Assembly: GCA_023266435.1 (NCBI GenBank)
Contig: JAHFQF010000058.1
Span: 1 to 11,753 of the forward strand
Direction: 5' to 3'
Length of the DNA stretch: 11,753 nucleotides
DNA from: Legionellales bacterium
GTDB taxonomy: Bacteria; Pseudomonadota; Gammaproteobacteria; Berkiellales; Berkiellaceae
A program made the position numbers and the translations under genes. The notes beneath the pieces are model-generated. The model did not search any database, was not told where the DNA came from, and saw only the letters and a program-made list of their open reading frames with translations. Positions within the stretch are counted from its first letter, which is position 1; the number at the start of each line of letters is the position of its first letter. Of this stretch, positions 8,029 to 11,753 are shown piece after piece.

Positions 8029-8424
8029 TTACTCAGTGTGTGTCACCAATATAATGCGACAGATCTTGGCCGCAGGCTCACCTTTCTCCCAAGGGCGAGC
8101 AAACGTTAAGTCCAGTGTTGCTGTTTGAGCACTGAGAAATGCTTCGTCAGAAGCATGAAAAGTCCAAGCTTCCTGGGTCGGACCACCGATCAATACAGAA
8201 GGGATTGTTTCCGTGTGCTCTAGATGCAGCCATTGTGGTTGGTTTGTCACGCGCCAGAGGTAGCCAGCAGAGGGCAGTCCTTCTACATTCACCATAAAGC
8301 TTGGGTGTTTTGCATAGAGCTCAACTTGCGCATTACAAGTCACAGCAGTAGAAGTTTGGGAAACCAATAAACATCCCATGACAAAGCCAGACGCGAGTAA
8401 GCTGAAAAATAGTTTGTATTTCAT
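8029..8424 (-). CDS. Secreted chagasin-type (I42) cysteine-protease inhibitor
   Basis: Chagasin-family proteins block papain-like cysteine proteases by pushing three loops into the active site. All three loop signatures are recognisable here, numbered from the GTG at 8430: LPSAGYLW (52-59, the NPTTGY-type loop), GGPTQEAWTF (82-91, the GxGG-type loop) and RPWE (112-115, the RPW loop). A hydrophobic export signal spans residues 7-24. VMGC at 17-20 is a possible but imperfect lipobox, so the protein could be either periplasmic or a lipoprotein. Cys32 and Cys124 could form a disulfide. The frame opens at a GTG (8430), but the ATG at 8424 has AGGA eight bases upstream and is preferred, giving 131 residues. 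Bacterial members may protect against host or self cysteine proteases; the target here is unknown. Confidence 0.85.
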   Translation of the reverse strand: MKYKLFFSLLASGFVMGCLLVSQTSTAVTCNAQVELYAKHPSFMVNVEGLPSAGYLWRVTNQPQWLHLEHTETIPSVLIGGPTQEAWTFHASDEAFLSAQTATLDLTFARPWEKGEPAAKICRIILVTHTE

Positions 8425-8447
8425 AGACACAATCCTAACTAATACTA

Positions 8448-8464
8448 GAGTATCTTGGGTATAT
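8448..8464 (+). repeat. Solo copy of the palindromic element's terminal sequence
   Basis: GAGTATCTTGGGTATAT at 8448-8464 is identical over 17 bases to the right terminal repeat of the 173-base element at 10802-10974 (positions 10954-10970). No partner arm with a comparable match is found nearby. It lies about 24 bases upstream of the inhibitor's start codon, so it may be a remnant or half-element within that gene's leader. Confidence 0.7.
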
Positions 8465-8472
8465 GTAAGCGT

Positions 8473-8685
8473 TCAAGTGATATCCAGAAGTGGCTCGCAA
8501 CTACCTTTCGCATCTTTGCTACTTCGCTCGTAAAGGAACAGAGTGGTTTGGCCAATCTTTGACAAAAAAACAGACTCGAAATGCGAAGATACACCAAATA
8601 CCCGTGATAATACATGCAAAAGCATGCCTCTCTTTATAAAAACCATTAAAATATCTCTCAACTTTACACTCACCTCAGTCGACAT
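8473..8685 (-). CDS. Doubtful small hypothetical ORF
   Basis: The 70-residue frame (MSTEVSVKLRDILMVFIKRG at its start) resembles no family I recognise. It has one ATG with only a weak GGTGG some ten bases upstream. It begins just beyond the solo repeat at 8448-8464, and the sequence may be repeat-derived rather than coding. It fills most of the 299-base gap between the inhibitor and the receiver gene, which otherwise shows nothing clear. Treat it as unproven. Confidence 0.2.
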   Translation of the reverse strand: MSTEVSVKLRDILMVFIKRGMLLHVLSRVFGVSSHFESVFLSKIGQTTLFLYERSSKDAKGSCEPLLDIT

Positions 8686-8723
8686 AGTTAATAGACCACC
8701 TAAAGAGTGAAAGGAAAGATAAC

Positions 8724-9086
8724 ATGGCTAAAGTTTTACTCGTAGAAAACTCTCGTACCGCTCGCTACGCTTTGGTTCAATTTTTACAAGGACAAGGCTA
8801 TGAGGTCGTAGCAGTTGGCTTTGGACAAGAAGCCCTTGATACGGTATCGCAAGCACCCAATGACTTTGCGCTCATTATCATGGATATTTATATGCCTCGT
8901 ATGAATGGCCATGAAGCCAGTAAATTACTGCGCGACAAAGGCGTGACTACCCCCATCGTGGCGTATACTGCCAGTACAGATAACCGCGATAAAGCCATGT
9001 GCCTCAGCGCAGGCATGAATGATTTTATTCAAAAATCAGAAGATCATGCCACCCTTGGTGCAGCTTTAAAACAATATATTGCGTGA
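8724..9086 (+). CDS. Stand-alone receiver-domain (CheY-like) response regulator
   Basis: The 120 residues form one receiver domain and nothing else. The phospho-acceptor is Asp54 in LIIMDIYMPRMNG. The switch Thr82 lies in PIVAYTAS and the conserved Lys104 in FIQKSED. The N-terminal acidic pocket, usually two acidic residues (DD or ED), reads VENSRTAR here, so the second acidic position is Asn9. With no output domain it probably acts by protein-protein contact, as CheY or Spo0F do. No histidine kinase is encoded nearby, so its partner is unknown. The start is firm: AAAGGA ends eight bases before the ATG. A TTTACA at 8663-8668 is a possible -35 with no good -10. Confidence 0.92.
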   Translation: MAKVLLVENSRTARYALVQFLQGQGYEVVAVGFGQEALDTVSQAPNDFALIIMDIYMPRMNGHEASKLLRDKGVTTPIVAYTASTDNRDKAMCLSAGMNDFIQKSEDHATLGAALKQYIA

Positions 9087-9185
9087 CAGACTCCCACAGA
9101 CCTTTCACTTAACTGTGTCACGTAATTCTGACAAAAATGGCTGCTTAATGTTTCTTTTTGAATAAATAATCATGCAAATCTCATA

Positions 9186-9464
9186 TTAAATTGTATATTC
9201 AAAAATAACGGGGTATCTGTCTGGCATCATGGGGGATTTTTTAACACACCCCATTTTTTTGCCGAACCCTTTACCAATATAGTCAGGGGCGATAAAAAAA
9301 TTATCCAGCTCCGGCTCTTTCATGTTCACACTAAAACTATAAAAACCCATGGGCTTATCACATTGTTCATCATCCGAGACGCAATAAAGATTTACTATAT
9401 TTTTTTCAAGATAGTCCACCGTCATTTGAAAATGCTGCATGAATTCACCCCATAAACACTTCAT
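9186..9464 (-). pseudogene. Decayed GNAT acetyltransferase with internal deletion
   Basis: The frame carries GNAT acetyl-CoA-binding landmarks: GFYSFSV (beta strand), ELDNFFIAPDYIGKGFGKKM (motif A start). It then jumps straight to MGCVKKSPMMPDRYPVIFEYTI, which resembles the extreme C-terminus of the same family (FYKKMGxxxxx...R.PVxxY). The 35-45 residues normally between them, including the rest of motif A and motif B, are missing without a frameshift. At the other end, the LWGEFMQ segment that usually follows some 30-40 residues of N-terminus comes after only a short open stretch (ALKLIRRK), and the ATG at 9464 has no ribosome site. I conclude the enzyme is non-functional. Its substrate cannot be told. 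Confidence 0.7.
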
Positions 9465-9576
9465 CTTACGCCGAATAAGCTTTAGAGCGCCGCATTAATA
9501 AATTGATTTTGTCTAAATCATGTTTACTCACTTGTACACATTTTAAAATCATAAATCACAAGAAACAATCATCATT

Positions 9577-10134
9577 TTAAAGTCCCGCTGCGTCAAACCG
9601 CACGAAAATATAATTATCAGCAGGCTGCCCAGATAAGCAATCCACACGGTATTTTTTTAATGTCGCCTCAAGAGCAAAGCCACATTTTTCAGCCACACGT
9701 TTACTCGCATTGTTGTCTCTCTGCATCAGCACCTGCACTCTTACTGCGCTAAAGGATTCAAAGGCAAACCTGGTCAGAGCGCTTACCATTTCCGTGGCCA
9801 AACCTAACCCTGTATATTGAGTATCCAACCAATAACCAATTTCATACATGGGTACCAGGGGATTACTTTGTTCACTAAAACCACTGGCACCAATGATTTG
9901 TTTGGACGTCTTATGAACAACCACCATTGGAAAATTCTTGGCTTTCTCACTCGACCAGCTCGCCACAGCTTCTTTTACAAAGCATATTGTTGACTCAAGG
10001 CTTGGATCAGCTGCCCAAGGCATCCATCGCTGTAATGCCAACAGTGACCGATTAATTGCCTCATTCAATGACTTCTCATCACCTAATTAAGGTGGGCGCA
10101 AAATAAGTCGATTAGTTTCAATCACTGGATGCAT
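9577..10134 (-). pseudogene. RimJ/RimL-like GNAT acetyltransferase with one premature stop
   Basis: From an ATG at 10134 with a strong ribosome site (GAGGTG, about five bases upstream) the frame reads MHPVIETNRLILRPP, then TAA at 10089-10087, then LGDEKSLNEAINRSLLALQR and on without interruption to 9577. The N-terminus (ETNRLILRPP), the WMPWA motif, the EIGYWLDTQYTGLGLATEM acetyl-CoA loop and the NNASKRVAEKCGF block are typical of enzymes that acetylate ribosomal-protein or other N-termini. Joined, the product would be about 185 residues, full length for the family. Translation could restart at a TTG (10068) to make 163 residues, but that omits beta strand 1. The break is a single codon; CAA to TAA is the simplest change. 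A recent pseudogene, a sequencing error or readthrough are all possible. Confidence 0.8.
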
Positions 10135-10216
10135 AATACACCTCAATCAAATGTGTAATTTTTTTACTCAACTTATATTCAGTAGCGTTCATTTCTTGAT
10201 ACTCACTTCACGATAA

Positions 10217-10284
10217 AATTAGGCGTTTATCTGATCTCAACCAGCGTCATTGCGAGAAGGGTACTCCCGACGTGGCAATCCAGT
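10217..10284 (+). repeat. Left inverted arm, hairpin-forming repeat
   Basis: The arm contains the GTCATTGCGAG...GGCAATCCAG pattern (10246-10283), seen in dispersed repeats of many proteobacterial genomes. Internally GGG-TACT-CCC (10259-10268) forms a small stem, and ATTGC/GCAAT pair outside it. It overlaps no gene and ends three bases before the GIY-YIG stop, so it could also form the 3' end of that transcript. Confidence 0.85.
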
Positions 10285-10287
10285 TTT

Positions 10288-10581
10288 CTAAAGCAGGCTA
10301 TCATACAGATCTAACCAATTAGGATTCAAGCTTTCGATCAATGCCAATTTCTTTTTTCTAGAACCTCCTTTAATTTTTTTTTCTCGCGCAATAGCGCTGA
10401 TCATACTATCGCATTGCTCGTAATAAACCAGCAAACGGCAGCTATAGTCATGAGTAAAACCTGGCATGTTTCCTTGTTTATGTTCATAAACGCGTTTTAC
10501 TAAGTTACTTGTGACGCCAGTATACAGCGTTCCATTGCGCTGATTTGCCATCATGTAAATTGCTGGGTTACGTTGATACAT
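10288..10581 (-). CDS. GIY-YIG family endonuclease (YhbQ/UPF0213-like, single domain)
   Basis: The 97-residue protein is a minimal GIY-YIG nuclease domain. The two name motifs appear as IYM (8-10) and LYTG (19-22), degenerate at the glycines as in many family members. The usual catalytic arginine (R30, in NLVKRVYEH), His34 and the metal-binding glutamate (E67, in AREKKIKGG) are present, followed by the terminal NPNWLDLY. Full GIY-YIG proteins use this fold in UvrC, homing endonucleases and restriction enzymes; single-domain members have no settled role. The ATG at 10581 has only a weak GAAG upstream. The gene sits inside inverted repeats, which suggests it acts on, or travels with, those repeats. 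Catalytic residues appear intact. Confidence 0.9.
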   Translation of the reverse strand: MYQRNPAIYMMANQRNGTLYTGVTSNLVKRVYEHKQGNMPGFTHDYSCRLLVYYEQCDSMISAIAREKKIKGGSRKKKLALIESLNPNWLDLYDSLL

Positions 10582-10628
10582 TTTTTCTTCAGACTATCTC
10601 TATTAAGTGCACTTTTAATTTTCTGTGA

Positions 10629-10634
10629 ATTATA
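10629..10634 (-). promoter_or_regulatory. Possible -10 box of the GIY-YIG gene
   Basis: A perfect TATAAT lies on the minus strand about 48 bases upstream of the start codon. No acceptable -35 is found at 16-18 bases. It sits inside the inverted-repeat unit, which would make the gene independent of surrounding promoters. Confidence 0.35.
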
Positions 10635-10721
10635 AGACAACTTTTTCAAAAAAGGAGCACTGGCTACTTCCATTGATTACAGAAAACTTTCAATGCTTTG
10701 ATGAGCATTTGTTTTCTTAAG

Positions 10722-10789
10722 ACTGGATTGCCGCGTCGGGAGTACCCTCCTCGCAATGACGCTGGTTGAGATCAGAACAACTCCTAATT
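10722..10789 (-). repeat. Right inverted arm, hairpin-forming repeat
   Basis: This is the reverse complement of the left arm, with two mismatches across the 54-base core (10722-10775) and three more in the 14-base outer extension. It holds ATTGC...GCAAT around a GGGAGTACCC stem. Such high identity between two arms implies recent duplication, gene conversion or selection on the pair. Confidence 0.85.
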
Positions 10790-10801
10790 CCGTAGTGGAA
10801 C

Positions 10802-10974
10802 GAGTCTATACCCAAGATGCTTCAAAATGCGTAGTTTATAGCAAAGCGGATTTAGCCAGGTGCAGTTTTCCGAACCAAGGAATAGTCGATACTATTGCGA
10901 GGTGAGGAAGGCTGCAGATGGCTAAAGTGGAGCAGCTAGGAACATGTATTTTGGAGTATCTTGGGTATATACTC
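10802..10974. repeat. 173-base ERIC-like palindromic element
   Basis: The terminal arms 10802-10828 and 10948-10974 are inverted repeats identical at 24 of 27 bases, each containing TATACCCAAGAT. Inside, TTTAGCCA (10851-10858) pairs with TGGCTAAA (10919-10926). GCAGTTTTCC (10862-10871) pairs with GGAAGGCTGC (10906-10915), allowing G-U. AATAGT (10881-10886) pairs with ACTATT (10891-10896) around a CGAT loop. All tiers share one centre near 10888, so the whole unit folds into one long hairpin. It carries no gene. The layout recalls enterobacterial ERIC-like miniature elements, which also have TATACCC-type ends; common descent is not shown. Confidence 0.8.
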
Positions 10975-11021
10975 AAAGCGGTAATCAGTGACGCTCAGCG
11001 CTGCGTCCAACATCACCTAAA

Positions 11022-11753
11022 TTATTCCGCCTCTACAGGTACTTTCACTTCTAAACGGCGCACCACTCGGCGATTTAACTCTAAGAGTGTCTGTGTTACC
11101 AATTGGCGTCCCACCTGCCGATCATATCGTCGATAACACCAGTGATCCCCTAAAAGCGCCCCAGCACTGCTTGCTTGGGGATTTAACCAATCTCTTGATC
11201 CTTCAATCAAGACATGATCATCTAACAATAGCTGATTAGTATGACAATTATGCACGATCTTGACGCTCGCACCCAAAGCAACCCAGCGATTTAATACGGA
11301 CGCTACTTCCGGATCTTTCCAACCTAATAGCGCTTGGTTACCCACATAGAATGACACCTCTATCTGACGCAAACGTAAATGAGCGATGATTTCTTCTAAT
11401 TGCATCACGCTGGGATTATGTGGATCGAGTCTTGGAGATATAATCACCACTTTTTGCGTCGCTGTATTAACACACTGGCTCAATGCCTGCTGATAATCTT
11501 CTAAAGAGGTACGTACAATCAAAGTACTTTCTAAATCGGAGCGACCAGGGACTGGCGTAGGCAATTGATTTTCTAATTTCTCAAACAATAACTTACCCAA
11601 ATAGCCAGAGGGACTGTGTGTCTTAGGATCAAAAATAGCCGGATCACCAAATATCCAGAAGGATTTGAAGGCATGCTGAACTGCAACGTGTAACCATTGC
11701 GCACCTTGATCAAAACACAATGGTTTAGGATCGAGGCTAGTATAAGTAGGACT
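11022..11753 (-). CDS. Helicase C-terminus fused to a degenerate PLD-like domain (5' end off window)
   Basis: The frame is open to the window edge, so the start is unseen; a TTG at 11720 is not convincing. The first visible part (LHVAVQHAFKSFWIFGD, then SPSGYLGKLL) resembles the end of superfamily I DNA2/NAM7-like helicases, where motif VI reads VAxTRA; here the arginine position is lost (VAVQHA). After a linker, VVIISPRLDP (91-100 from the TTG) begins a phospholipase-D-like fold ending in HTNQLLLDD and IEGSRDWLN. The HKD signature HxKx4D is present except that lysine is asparagine (H160, N162, D167). The protein is probably a DNA- or RNA-dependent ATPase with a non-canonical nuclease-like tail. 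It could serve repair or defence; the sequence does not say which. Confidence 0.65.
   Translation of the reverse strand, partial: SPTYTSLDPKPLCFDQGAQWLHVAVQHAFKSFWIFGDPAIFDPKTHSPSGYLGKLLFEKLENQLPTPVPGRSDLESTLIVRTSLEDYQQALSQCVNTATQKVVIISPRLDPHNPSVMQLEEIIAHLRLRQIEVSFYVGNQALLGWKDPEVASVLNRWVALGASVKIVHNCHTNQLLLDDHVLIEGSRDWLNPQASSAGALLGDHWCYRRYDRQVGRQLVTQTLLELNRRVVRRLEVKVPVEAE

Larger units (their letters stand above)
10217..10789. mobile_element. GIY-YIG nuclease gene bracketed by inverted hairpin repeats
   Basis: A single small nuclease gene (10288-10581, minus) lies between two near-identical inverted arms. The core arms, 10231-10284 and 10722-10775, match at 52 of 54 bases when one is reverse-complemented. 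A weaker outer extension (11 of 14) takes them to 10217 and 10789. The left arm ends three bases before the gene's stop codon. The right arm lies about 140 bases upstream of its start, leaving room for a promoter. Each arm can fold on itself. I infer a mobile or formerly mobile unit; no target duplication is obvious. Confidence 0.6.

Noticed and set aside
9083..9121. GTGACA...TGTCAC pair after the receiver gene as a terminator
   Set aside because: The stem is 6 bp with a loop of 27 bases, competes with another pairing (CACAG/CTGTG), includes the stop codon and has no T-run.
10638..10655. CTTTTT/AAAAAG palindrome upstream of the GIY-YIG gene
   Set aside because: It has essentially no loop and is all A/T; it reads as simple low-complexity sequence.
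10217..10974. Repeats as a CRISPR array
   Set aside because: There are only two arms, inverted, with a gene between them, and one unrelated palindrome; no regularly spaced direct repeats occur anywhere in the window.
10990..11007. GACGC...GCGTC stem just past the helicase-PLD stop as a terminator
   Set aside because: The stem is 5 bp and no T-run follows on the minus strand; too weak to call.
10918..11136. Plus-strand 72-codon frame
   Set aside because: It crosses the right half of the palindromic element and the antisense of the helicase-PLD gene, and its sequence is arginine/threonine-rich shadow.

Overview
The window looks like a chromosomal stretch of a gammaproteobacterium. The strongest evidence is the block smc-zipA-ligA on the minus strand, because ZipA is a gammaproteobacterial division protein and this gene order is typical of that class. 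Base composition is moderately AT-leaning. Decayed genes, a broken phage gene, IS debris and several palindromic repeats suggest a genome undergoing reductive decay, as in host-associated lineages such as the Legionellales. That placement below class level is an inference and not a firm identification.

Layout, left to right. Positions 1-118 are the left end of an IS3-like insertion sequence, with its transposase OrfA start running off the edge. It abuts a phage terminase large-subunit remnant (119-434) that has lost both ends. Next come a small predicted secreted four-cysteine protein of unknown function (418-843, minus) and a divergent yqhA-family membrane protein (983-1525, plus). A hairpin lies in the convergent gap before ligA.

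The core of the window is the minus-strand cluster smc (start best placed at 7913), zipA and ligA (4-8 kb of transcript). The gaps are 20 and 6 bases, so this is very likely one operon linking chromosome condensation, septum assembly and nick sealing. Upstream of smc is a secreted chagasin-type (I42) cysteine-protease inhibitor, then a weak hypothetical ORF, then a plus-strand stand-alone receiver protein.

From about 9.1 kb the region is accessory and decayed. It holds one GNAT acetyltransferase remnant with an apparent internal deletion and a second RimJ/RimL-like GNAT gene broken by a single in-frame TAA at codon 16. A GIY-YIG nuclease gene follows, tightly bracketed by 54-base inverted repeats that are 52/54 identical (68 bases with their weaker outer extension). 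Twelve bases further on is a separate 173-base, ERIC-like, fully symmetrical palindromic element. A 17-base piece of that element's terminal repeat recurs at 8448-8464. The window ends inside the 3' part of a gene whose product joins a superfamily I helicase C-terminus to a degenerate phospholipase-D-like domain.

The best candidate for something under-described is the GIY-YIG gene with its flanking hairpin repeats (10217-10789). It has the architecture of a REP/transposase pair, but with a GIY-YIG nuclease in place of a tyrosine transposase. No tRNA, rRNA or CRISPR array was seen.
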